Shown here: piece after piece, positions 1 through 4,954 of the stretch
How the letters are laid out: every line of letters begins with the position of its first letter
Position numbering within the stretch: the stretch's first letter is position 1
Assembly: GCA_903928615.1 (NCBI GenBank)
Contig: CAIYRJ010000146.1
Coordinates: 1 to 5,625, forward strand
DNA length: 5,625 nt
Reading direction: 5' to 3'
Source: an uncultured Actinomycetes bacterium
GTDB lineage: Bacteria > Actinomycetota > Thermoleophilia > Miltoncostaeales > Miltoncostaeaceae
Translations under genes and position numbers: made by a program
The notes under the pieces: model-generated
The model's database searches: none
What the model saw: the letters and a program-made list of their open reading frames with translations, nothing else
Told to the model about the DNA's origin: nothing

Positions 1-755
1 GTGGCGAAGCGGCCGGTGGTGGCCCCCTCGCGCGTCTCGTAGCCGTCCACGGGGAGGATCGAGACCTCGCGCAGGCACAGCGCGGTGTGAAGGGCGGCGG
101 GCCACGCCGGCCCGGTGCCCACGCATACCCCGGCGTGGGGGCGCCCAGTGGGCGATGGCACGGTGCCCGCGGCCTCGATGAGCGGGGTCATGCGTGCTCC
201 CGCACCCTCGGTGGCTACGCGCAGGGCGTGGTCGCCCGACATGCGTGCCAGCACGCCGAGCCCGGCCACCAGCGCCCCGGCGTACCCCTGCGTGTGCGTG
301 CGTGCGCGCAGCGTCTCGACGGTGACGAGCGCGCGGGCCTCCGCCGCCTTGCCGATGGTGGACCCTGCGTTGGCGGTGACAGCCGCGATGGGGCGGGGAG
401 CCCCGGCCTCGATGGCCTCGATGACGTCACGGAACTCCCCCGAGCTCGACAGCGCGAGCAGGCGATCGCCCTCGCGCCACGGGAACTGTCCCTGCGCCAC
501 CAGCCCGCCCGGTACCGCCAGCACCTCCACCGGCGGGTCGGGCACCTGCAGCCATGCAAGCCACAGCGCCAGGGCCACGTGCCATTGCGCGCCGTTGCCC
601 GTGACCACCACGCGGCGCACGCCCGGGGCGGTGAGCAGCGCCGCGACGTCGTCGAAGCCATCTGCCGCCGCAGCCGTGGCGGTGACCGTGCCGGGGGTCA
701 GCAGCAGGTCGGCCCAGAGCCCGGTGTCCTCGCGTCGTGGTGCGTCGCTCCCCAT
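1..755 (-). CDS. SIS-domain sugar-phosphate isomerase/binding protein (3' end outside window)
   Basis: Seen: an open minus-strand frame from ATG at 755 to the left edge, 251 complete codons, no stop. Residues about 47-70 (RRVVVTGNGAQWHVALALWL) match the first beta-strand, Gly-rich turn and helix of a SIS domain. LALSSSGEFRDVIEAI (100-115) matches the SxSGE phosphosugar-binding segment of GlmS-type isomerase domains, followed by PIAAVTANAGSTIGKAAE (122-139). A second SIS half starts near 210; ALHTALCLREVSILPVDGYE (221-240) resembles the GlmS segment with its ALKLKE core. Family knowledge: tandem-SIS proteins bind or isomerise phosphosugars such as glucosamine/fructose 6-phosphate; they are soluble. 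No glutaminase domain precedes it, so it is not full-length GlmS; specificity is unknown. The ATG is chosen because it lies 8 nt after a TAGCCT hexamer; no SD is present. About 80-100 C-terminal residues are probably missing. Confidence 0.85.
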   Translation of the reverse strand, partial: MGSDAPRREDTGLWADLLLTPGTVTATAAAADGFDDVAALLTAPGVRRVVVTGNGAQWHVALALWLAWLQVPDPPVEVLAVPGGLVAQGQFPWREGDRLLALSSSGEFRDVIEAIEAGAPRPIAAVTANAGSTIGKAAEARALVTVETLRARTHTQGYAGALVAGLGVLARMSGDHALRVATEGAGARMTPLIEAAGTVPSPTGRPHAGVCVGTGPAWPAALHTALCLREVSILPVDGYETREGATTGRFA

Positions 756-763
756 CAGCCGGG

Positions 764-773
764 AGGCTACGCT
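764..773. promoter_or_regulatory. Overlapping divergent -10 elements (bidirectional promoter candidate)
   Basis: The 24-bp gap between the ATG at 755 (minus) and the ATG at 780 (plus) holds two TANNNT hexamers sharing one TA step at 768-769. TACGCT (768-773) reads rightward with 6 nt to the ATG at 780, which would make that A the +1. TAGCCT (769-764) reads leftward with 8 nt to the ATG at 755. No SD fits the minus gene; GGGAGG at 761-766 lies 13 nt from the plus ATG, too far to be convincing. The inference is leaderless divergent transcription from one site. No good -35 was seen for either direction. Confidence 0.45.
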
Positions 774-779
774 CGCCCG

Positions 780-917
780 ATGGCGCATGAAGAGCAGCCC
801 CGGTGCCCGACCTGCGGTGAGCGCGACTCAGAAGACATCGGCCAGGATGTCCGGCGCTGCCGGAACTGCACCTACGTATGGATCCCCATCGCCCCGGAGG
901 GCGGGGGAGAGGACTAG
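780..917 (+). CDS. Small zinc-ribbon protein, 45 aa
   Basis: Seen: 46 codons including TAG. Residues form two CxxC knuckles, C9-P-T-C12 (RCPTCGE) and C27-R-N-C30 (RCRNCTYVW), 14 residues apart, the pattern of a rubredoxin-like zinc ribbon. The C-terminus is short and acidic (ends GGGED). The first knuckle followed by Gly and the aromatic TYVW after the second are typical of small zinc-ribbon domains in nucleic-acid-binding or accessory proteins; this one has nothing else attached, so a function cannot be given. The start is supported by the TANNNT hexamer 6 nt upstream and by its position just before the first knuckle. It is also the in-frame tail of a long plus-strand open frame, but the part upstream of 780 overlaps the SIS gene and has no family resemblance. 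Its stop overlaps the stop of the convergent neighbour. Confidence 0.7.
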   Translation: MAHEEQPRCPTCGERDSEDIGQDVRRCRNCTYVWIPIAPEGGGED

Positions 918-1231
918 GACGCCAGTAGCTCGCGCACGCCCGACGGGCCCGCGCGAAGCAGCGATGCCGCCTTGCGGGCCGCCTGCGCCCGCTCGAGCAT
1001 GTCCCGGGCCGTGACGTCGTCGTGCGCCATTACGGCGGCGGCGGCGTCGCGCTCGGCCTGGAGGGCGATTCGGTCGAGCCGCTCGGCCATCCGCTCGTTG
1101 CGACCCATGCGGGTGCGCGGTCGGCGGCGCGTCGCGGCGGGAGCGATCTTCTCCTGGACCACCTCGGGAGAGCTGACGAGCGTGAGCTGGGCAGCACGGT
1201 CAACTGGCTTGGTGTGATGTGGAGAACGCAT
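914..1231 (-). CDS. Uncharacterised 105-aa charged helical protein
   Basis: I do not recognise a family. The first 40 residues look disordered and basic (TRRRPRTR around 34-41). From about residue 42 (MGRNERMAERLDRIALQAE) to 92 the sequence is rich in Ala, Arg, Glu and Asp with heptad-like spacing, suggesting an alpha-helical hairpin or coiled coil; the C-terminus is GVRELLAS. No signal peptide, membrane segment or cysteine is seen. Codons are G/C-ending like the flanking genes, supporting a real gene. The ATG at 1231 is chosen because TAGCCT lies 7 nt upstream on this strand, as expected of a leaderless transcript; no SD is present. An alternative start is the internal ATG at residue 42, which would leave only the helical part. 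The TAG stop is shared in a CTAG with the zinc-ribbon gene. Confidence 0.6.
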   Translation of the reverse strand: MRSPHHTKPVDRAAQLTLVSSPEVVQEKIAPAATRRRPRTRMGRNERMAERLDRIALQAERDAAAAVMAHDDVTARDMLERAQAARKAASLLRAGPSGVRELLAS

Positions 1232-1238
1232 GTTCGTA

Positions 1239-1244
1239 AGGCTA
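1239..1244 (-). promoter_or_regulatory. Leaderless-type -10 (TAGCCT) for the 914-1231 gene
   Basis: On the minus strand TAGCCT is followed by 7 nt (TACGAAC) and then the ATG at 1231. The same hexamer at similar spacing precedes the SIS gene start. It is preceded by CCCGGCGC, which also precedes the -10 candidate of the CDF gene at the other end of this intergenic region. No SD occurs before the ATG. No recognisable -35 was found. Confidence 0.4.
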
Positions 1245-1321
1245 GCGCCGGGGTCGGACGCGTTGATTCCCGATTTCGGCCCAAAACCCCTTGGCTAAGC
1301 CCTTTCACGAAATTTCCGCGA

Positions 1322-1336
1322 TGTTGTACGGCAACA
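1322..1336. promoter_or_regulatory. Candidate operator dyad upstream of the CDF exporter
   Basis: TGTTG-TACGG-CAACA is a perfect 5-bp inverted repeat with a 5-bp spacer. It ends 14 bp before the TAACAT -10 candidate (1351-1356), so it covers the region where a -35 would sit, a common repressor position. CDF exporters are often controlled by metal-sensing regulators, which makes an operator plausible. The sequence does not match a Zur, Fur or MerR consensus that I can assert. A dyad this short can also arise by chance. Confidence 0.25.
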
Positions 1337-1350
1337 CGTTTCCCGGCGCT

Positions 1351-1356
1351 TAACAT
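1351..1356 (+). promoter_or_regulatory. Leaderless-type -10 (TAACAT) for the CDF gene
   Basis: TAACAT fits TANNNT and is followed by 8 nt (CCGACCCC) and the ATG at 1365, with no SD between. The inferred transcription start falls within 1-2 nt of the start codon. A TTGTAC upstream at 1324-1329 is 21 bp away, too far for a normal -35. Confidence 0.4.
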
Positions 1357-1364
1357 CCGACCCC

Positions 1365-2756
1365 ATGGGAATGGGCCACACGCACGCCCACGCGCCTGGC
1401 GCGTCGGGCGGTTCGCCGCGTCGAGTGGCCCTGGTGTCGGTGGGCGCAGCCCTCCTGCTCATCGGCATCAAGCTCGGCACGGGCATCGCCACGGGCAGCC
1501 TCGCGTTCATCTCGGAGGCCATCCACTCGGGCACCGACCTCGTGGCCGCGCTGCTCGCGCTGTTCGCCGTGGGCGTGGCGGCGCGCCCCGCCGACCGCAC
1601 GCACCCCTACGGCCACGGCAAGGCCGAGCACCTCTCGGCACTGGCCGAGGGCGCCGTGCTGGTGGCCGTGAGCATCTGGATCGCGGTGGTGGCCATTCAG
1701 CGGCTCGTGGAGGGCGGCCACGAGGTGAACGCCACCTGGTGGGCCATCGGCGTGGCCCTGCTCATCATGGCCATCGACCTCGGCCGCACGGTCGCGCTCA
1801 CCCGGGCTGCCCGCCGCTACAACAGCGCAGCGCTCAAGGGCAGCGCCCTGCACTTCGCCAGCGACCTCGCCGGCACCGCCGCGGTGCTCGTGGGGCTGCT
1901 GCTCGTGCGCGCCGGCGTGGAGTGGGCCGACGCCGCCGCGGCCCTGTTCGTGTCGGTGCTCGTGCTCGGTGCGGCGGGACGTCTGATGCACGAGAACGTC
2001 GAGGTGCTCATGGACCGCGTGCCCGATGCCGACGAGGCCGCGGTGCGCGCCGCGGTGGAGGGGCTTGGCCCCGGGGTGGAGCTTCGCCGCCTGCGCATGC
2101 GCTCGGCCGCGGGGCGGGCATTCGCCGACGTGGTCATCGCCGTTCCCCCGGGCGAGTCGGTGGGCAGGGGGCACGCCATCGCCGACGACGTGGAGGACGC
2201 CATCGAGGCCGCCGTGCCGGGGGCAGACGTGGTGGTGCACGTGGAGCGGCGCGAGGGCGAGGACGAGGACCTCGCCGAGCGCGTGCTCGCAGTGGCGCAC
2301 GAGGTGCCGCGGGTCCGGGAGATCCACAACGTGCGCATCCTCCACCTCGACTCGGGAATCGAGGCGTCACTGCACCTCAAGCTCCCGGCCGACACCCCGC
2401 TGCCCCAGGCCGATTCGGTGGCGCGCGCCGTGGAGGCCGCGGTGGTGGACGCCGTGCCGGAGGTGACCCGCGTGCACTCGCACGTGGAGCCGCTGGGCCA
2501 GTCGGGTCCCGTGCGCGAGCTGGGCGACGACGCCGCGACCACCGAGGCCATCCGCGCCCTCATCACGTCTGAGTGCGGCAGGCCGCCCCACGACGTGCGC
2601 CTCGTGGGCACCGGGGACGGCGTGGTGGCCTACGTCACGCTGGCCCTTGGCACGGCCACGCTGGCCGAGGCCCACGACACCGGGGGGCGCGTGCGCCGCG
2701 CGATACGCGACGGCGTGCCCGGCGTGGTGGACGCCTTCGTGCAGTCGCGGCCCTAA
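1365..2756 (+). CDS. Cation diffusion facilitator (CDF) family metal exporter, 463 aa, extended C-terminus
   Basis: Seen: a short His-rich N-terminus (HTHAHA, 5-10), then about six hydrophobic segments between residues 21 and 205. TM2 carries H54-x3-D58 (EAIHSGTD) and TM5 carries H163-x3-D167 (HFASD), the tetrahedral metal site. HPYGHGKAEHL (80-90) is the characteristic CDF loop motif. Known of the family: inner-membrane proton antiporters exporting Zn2+, or Co/Cd/Fe/Mn in some clades; HxxxD in both TM2 and TM5 is typical of zinc-type members but does not prove specificity. The tail from about 210 is a cytosolic ferredoxin-like dimerisation domain, but the protein is about 150 residues longer than the usual 300 and seems to hold three related modules (about 210-293, 300-375, 388-460). 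The start is supported by a TANNNT box 8 nt upstream; ATG at 1371 is an alternative. The TAA stop overlaps that of the convergent peptidase. Confidence 0.93.
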   Translation: MGMGHTHAHAPGASGGSPRRVALVSVGAALLLIGIKLGTGIATGSLAFISEAIHSGTDLVAALLALFAVGVAARPADRTHPYGHGKAEHLSALAEGAVLVAVSIWIAVVAIQRLVEGGHEVNATWWAIGVALLIMAIDLGRTVALTRAARRYNSAALKGSALHFASDLAGTAAVLVGLLLVRAGVEWADAAAALFVSVLVLGAAGRLMHENVEVLMDRVPDADEAAVRAAVEGLGPGVELRRLRMRSAAGRAFADVVIAVPPGESVGRGHAIADDVEDAIEAAVPGADVVVHVERREGEDEDLAERVLAVAHEVPRVREIHNVRILHLDSGIEASLHLKLPADTPLPQADSVARAVEAAVVDAVPEVTRVHSHVEPLGQSGPVRELGDDAATTEAIRALITSECGRPPHDVRLVGTGDGVVAYVTLALGTATLAEAHDTGGRVRRAIRDGVPGVVDAFVQSRP

Positions 2757-3511
2757 GGCCGGTCGTCCACCGCATCGCCGGGTGCTGACGGGCGTGCGCC
2801 GGCGCCCGGCGACCGCCACAACCAGCCGCCGTGCTCGCGCAGCCAGGCCGACTCCTCGCGGTGGTCGGGGCGCACGCGGGCCACGAGGTCCCAGAAGTCG
2901 CGGGAGTGATCGAGGTGCACCAGGTGCGCGAGCTCATGCACCACCACGTACTCGGCCACGCGCGCCGGGGCCATCATCAGCCTCCAGCTGAGCGACACCG
3001 TGCCGCGGGCCGAGCATGATCCCCAGCGTGTGCGCGGATCGCGCACCGAGATGGACACCGGATGGGCGCCCACCTGCGGGCCGAAGTGGCCGCACGCCCA
3101 GGCGAACCAGTCACGGGCCACCGATCGGTATCCGCGCTCCACGAGCTCGCGCACCTGCGCGGCGGCATCGGGCCCGGGGGCCACGGCCACCGCGATGCGC
3201 CCTTCCTCGGGCCTGAAGCGCACTGATGCCCGCGCGGCGGCGCGCACGCCGAGTTCCACCTCGCCATCGAGGAACGGCAGCGCCATGCCATCCCGGAGCG
3301 GCGCGGGCGCATGCGGCACGAGCATGTCCGAATGCCGCAGCAGCCAGCGCTCCTTCGATGCCACGGCGCGGTCGACCTCGGCCTGCGGGAGCCGGGTGGG
3401 CGCCGACACCCGCAGGCCCTCGGGGGTGAGGGACATGCGCACGTGGCGCGAGCGCGGATTACGCACCAGCGTGTAGGGCACGGCGCGACCGGCGAGCACG
3501 ACCTCGGGCAT
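2753..3511 (-). CDS. YgjP-type (DUF45) zinc metallopeptidase
   Basis: Seen, numbering from the ATG at 3511 (252 aa): an N-terminal beta-rich part (MPEVVLAGRAVPYTLVRNPR, then RMSLTPEGLRVSAP) matching the start of YgjP-like proteins; the block RTRWGSCSARGTVSLSWRL at about 161-179; and the catalytic helix VVVHELAHLVHLDHSRDFW at 189-207. H192-E193-x2-H196 is the zinc/catalytic HExxH and H202 of DHS is the likely third ligand (usually NHS in relatives). No signal peptide or membrane segment, so it is probably cytoplasmic. Known of the family: predicted metal-dependent hydrolases of the SprT/WLM-like group; substrates are poorly known. An in-frame GTG at 3529 would add six residues; the ATG is preferred because homology begins right after it. 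Neither start has a clear SD or TANNNT box. The TAG stop overlaps the CDF TAA. It diverges from infC, with no evident functional link. Confidence 0.87.
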   Translation of the reverse strand: MPEVVLAGRAVPYTLVRNPRSRHVRMSLTPEGLRVSAPTRLPQAEVDRAVASKERWLLRHSDMLVPHAPAPLRDGMALPFLDGEVELGVRAAARASVRFRPEEGRIAVAVAPGPDAAAQVRELVERGYRSVARDWFAWACGHFGPQVGAHPVSISVRDPRTRWGSCSARGTVSLSWRLMMAPARVAEYVVVHELAHLVHLDHSRDFWDLVARVRPDHREESAWLREHGGWLWRSPGAGARPSAPGDAVDDRP

Positions 3512-3571
3512 GCGCGGATGGTGGCGCACCGACCGGACGGACGGGGGGCCTGCGCGCCGCGTGGTGCCTGC

Positions 3572-3577
3572 TATTGT
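3572..3577 (+). promoter_or_regulatory. infC: Candidate -10 (TATTGT) for the infC operon
   Basis: TATTGT fits the TANNNT consensus and is the only A/T-rich hexamer in a very G/C-rich stretch between the divergent peptidase and infC. It would place the transcription start near 3583-3585 and give a leader of about 78 nt before the GTG at 3662. No convincing -35 was seen 16-18 bp upstream. The complement (CACAAT) could weakly serve the peptidase in the other direction. Confidence 0.4.
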
Positions 3578-3583
3578 GCCCCG

Positions 3584-3661
3584 GCTTCACGAAGCACCAG
3601 TCCACCGGGCGCAGCGCGCCCCGATCTGCAGGAGGGGCTCGCCTGACGACGCCCGTAGCCC
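3584..3661 (+). promoter_or_regulatory. infC: Structured leader of infC with competing hairpins
   Basis: Complementary segments seen by eye: GCUU/AAGC (3584-3587 with 3592-3595, loop CACG); hairpin A, GGGCGC (3607-3612) with GCGCCC (3616-3621), 3-nt loop; hairpin B, GCCCC (3618-3622) with GGGGC (3634-3638), 11-nt loop, enclosing most of the AGGAGG at 3630-3635; hairpin C, GGGCU-CG (3635-3641) with CG-U-AGCCC (3654-3661), one bulged U, loop 3642-3653. B shares bases with both A and C, so they exclude each other: B would hide the SD, whereas A plus C would expose it and bring it next to the GTG. In Bacillus and E. coli this operon is autoregulated through L20 and, in E. coli, IF3; a similar role here is inference. 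Confidence 0.4.
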
Positions 3662-3672
3662 GTGCCACCTAG
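3643..3672 (+). other. Possible 9-codon leader ORF with CTG start, overlapping infC
   Basis: The only strong SD in the leader (AGGAGG, 3630-3635) is 7 nt before a CTG at 3643, the ideal distance. From that CTG nine codons run to TAG at 3670-3672, overlapping the infC GTG (3662) by 11 nt in another frame. IF3 is known to discriminate against non-standard start codons, so a CTG leader ORF could in principle sense IF3. No conservation data are available. It may instead be a chance frame, or mark a single-base sequence error that split a CTG-initiated infC. Confidence 0.2.
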
Positions 3673-4306
3673 GCGCGGTCCAGACACCCGCCCGCCGGCG
3701 GGGCCATCAACCCGGATCAACGACGCCATCCGCGTCGAGCGCATCCGCCTCATCGACGAGAACGGCGATAACCGCGGTGAGATGCGCACGGAGGAGGCCC
3801 TGGACATCGCCATCGGCCTGAACCTCGACCTCGTCGAGGTGGCCCCGGAAGGCCGCCCGCCGGTCTGCCGCATCATGGATTACGGCAAGTGGCGCTACGA
3901 GCAGGAGCAGAAGGCAAAGCAGGCGCGAAAGCACCAGAGCACGATCACCATCAAGGAGATCAAGTTCCGGCCCAAGATCGACCCGCATGACTACGAGACC
4001 AAGAAGGGCCACGTCCTTCGGTTCCTGAAGAACAAGGACAAGGTCAAGGTCACGATCATGTTCAGGGGGCGCGAGCTGATGCACCCGGAGCGCGGGGAGG
4101 CCATCCTCCTCCAGCTCGCCGAGGAGGTGCAGGACCTCGCCACGATCGAGAGCCGGCCCAACCTCGATGGCCGCAACATGATCATGATGCTCGCGCCCGT
4201 GAAGGACGTACCGCAGAAGAAGGAGAAGGCCGCGGCAGAGCCCGCCGCAGCCGAGACCGTCGAGGTGGAATCCGCTCCGGCGGAGGCCCCGGCAGAGACC
4301 CCATAG
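3662..4306 (+). CDS. infC: Translation initiation factor IF-3
   Basis: Binds the 30S subunit, keeps it apart from 50S and checks the start codon/initiator tRNA pairing. Seen in 214 aa: the N-domain begins at [20 protein letters not shown] (16-35), continues through [20 protein letters not shown] (55-74) and the [10 protein letters not shown] linker helix, then the C-domain has [20 protein letters not shown] (97-116), [18 protein letters not shown] (128-145) and [12 protein letters not shown] (168-179). These are the standard IF3 blocks. A tail from about 184 is Lys-rich, then Ala/Glu/Pro-rich, like the extended tails of some actinobacterial IF3s. GTG at 3662 is the only usable upstream start, since in-frame TAG (3656) and TGA (3644) block anything earlier; yet its SD is 24 nt away, so the true initiation mode is uncertain. 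First gene of infC-rpmI-rplT, 19 nt before rpmI. Confidence 0.96.
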   Translation: MPPRRGPDTRPPAGPSTRINDAIRVERIRLIDENGDNRGEMRTEEALDIAIGLNLDLVEVAPEGRPPVCRIMDYGKWRYEQEQKAKQARKHQSTITIKEIKFRPKIDPHDYETKKGHVLRFLKNKDKVKVTIMFRGRELMHPERGEAILLQLAEEVQDLATIESRPNLDGRNMIMMLAPVKDVPQKKEKAAAEPAAAETVEVESAPAEAPAETP

Positions 4307-4325
4307 GAAGCACGGAACACCAGAC

Positions 4326-4523
4326 ATGCCCAAGATGAAGACCAACAAGTCGGCCTCCAAGCGCTTCCGCGTCACGCGGAAGGGCAAGGTCATGTACGTG
4401 CACTCGGGGCTTCGGCACAACCTCGAGCACAAGTCGAGCAAGCTGAAGCGCTCGAGCGCGCGCCCGGCCGAGATGGCCGAGGTCGACCGTCCGGAGATCC
4501 TCCGGCTCCTGGGGAGGCGCTAG
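4326..4523 (+). CDS. rpmI: 50S ribosomal protein L35
   Basis: A small basic protein of the large ribosomal subunit. Seen in 65 aa: the N-terminal signature [20 protein letters not shown] (1-20), the [19 protein letters not shown] block (26-44) and a C-terminal helix ending EILRLLGRR. The length is normal for the family. N7 stands where His or Lys is usual in many L35s, a minor variation. It starts 19 nt after the infC stop; GGAA at 4314-4317, 8 nt before the ATG, is a weak SD. Its 3' end contains the SD of rplT, and only 3 nt separate the two genes, implying translational coupling. Confidence 0.96.
   Translation: MPKMKTNKSASKRFRVTRKGKVMYVHSGLRHNLEHKSSKLKRSSARPAEMAEVDRPEILRLLGRR
4511..4517 (+). 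promoter_or_regulatory. rplT: Shine-Dalgarno of rplT inside rpmI
   Basis: GGGGAGG lies within the last codons of rpmI, 9 nt before the rplT ATG at 4527. Translation of L35 must pass over it, so L35 and L20 synthesis are likely coupled. It is the clearest SD at a recognised start in the window, showing that this genome uses SD-led initiation as well as the leaderless-type starts on the left. Confidence 0.75.
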
Positions 4524-4526
4524 CCC

Positions 4527-4889
4527 ATGGCCCGTGTCAAGCGTTCCGTCAACGCCCGCAAGAAGCGGCGCAAGGTCCTCGGCCAGGCCAAGGGCTACTG
4601 GGGCACCAAGCACTCGTCGTACCGTCGCGCGAAGGAGCAGGTGCAGCGGTCGGGCAACTACGCCTACCGCGACCGCCGCGCGCGCAAGCGCGACTTCCGG
4701 CGCCTGTGGATCGCCCGCATCAACGCGGCGGCCCGCCTGAACGGCATCACCTATGCGGAGTTCATCCACGGCCTGTCGCTGGCCGGGGTGGAGCTCGACC
4801 GCAAGATGCTTGCCGACCTCGCCGTGAACGAGCCGGAGCACTTCGCCGCCCTGTGCGCGCGGGCCGCTGACGCCCGCGCGGCCGCCTGA
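4527..4889 (+). CDS. rplT: 50S ribosomal protein L20
   Basis: An early 50S assembly protein that binds 23S rRNA and, in several bacteria, represses its own operon. Seen in 120 aa: the basic N-terminal extension [20 protein letters not shown] (1-20), then [20 protein letters not shown] (21-40), the [20 protein letters not shown] helix (49-68), [15 protein letters not shown] (70-84) and the globular C-terminal part ending [17 protein letters not shown]. All are standard L20 blocks; the length is normal with a short Ala-rich end. It starts 3 nt after rpmI with a strong SD. TGA stop, then 65 nt to the methyltransferase. Confidence 0.97.
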   Translation: MARVKRSVNARKKRRKVLGQAKGYWGTKHSSYRRAKEQVQRSGNYAYRDRRARKRDFRRLWIARINAAARLNGITYAEFIHGLSLAGVELDRKMLADLAVNEPEHFAALCARAADARAAA

Positions 4890-4923
4890 CCGAAGGCACC
4901 GGGCCCGCGACACGAGACTCACG

Positions 4924-4953
4924 CGGCGGGGGCGGCCCGGGGCCCCTCCGCCG
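4924..4953 (+). other. GC-rich hairpin abutting the methyltransferase start
   Basis: CGGCGG (4924-4929) pairs perfectly with CCGCCG (4948-4953). The stem can extend by a G-U pair and two G-C pairs (4930-4932 with 4945-4947), and the loop contains a further GGCC/GGCC match. It ends one base before the GTG at 4955. No T-tract follows, so a standard intrinsic terminator is unlikely; it could pause polymerase or restrict ribosome access. In DNA this rich in G and C some such stems arise by chance. Confidence 0.35.
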
Positions 4954-4954
4954 G

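Noticed and set aside
290..310. CGTG/GCGT microrepeat
   Set aside because: It lies in coding sequence (ARTHTQ region of the SIS protein), is too short and irregular for a functional repeat, and fits codon bias.
87..779. Long plus-strand open frames opposite the SIS gene
   Set aside because: Low-complexity Arg/Gly/Pro/Ala composition and no family motif, whereas the minus strand gives clear SIS motifs. Only the last 45 codons of one frame (from 780) look real.
1309..1316. GAAATTTC palindrome in the intergenic region
   Set aside because: Only 8 bp, self-complementary by A/T run, with no spacing that relates it to either promoter; not enough to call an operator.
1324..1329. TTGTAC as a -35 for the CDF promoter
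   Set aside because: The spacer to TAACAT is 21 bp, outside the normal 16-18 bp and beyond the 19-20 bp of MerR-type promoters.
1350..2345. 331-codon minus-strand frame, His/Asp-rich
   Set aside because: Antisense shadow of the CDF gene; its His content arises from reading GTG/CAC codons backwards.
1022..2572. 516-codon plus-strand frame overlapping the CDF gene
   Set aside because: It is an Arg/Gly-rich shadow of the CDF reading frame, produced by high-GC codon bias; the CDF frame carries all the recognisable motifs.
3716..3718. ATC as a non-standard infC start before INDAIRV
   Set aside because: It would remove the conserved Arg just before the IF3 N-domain, and no SD precedes it at a useful distance; GTG 3662 is more consistent.
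3707..4922. Minus-strand frames of about 245 codons opposite infC, rpmI and rplT
   Set aside because: Antisense of highly conserved translation genes, with no motif of their own.
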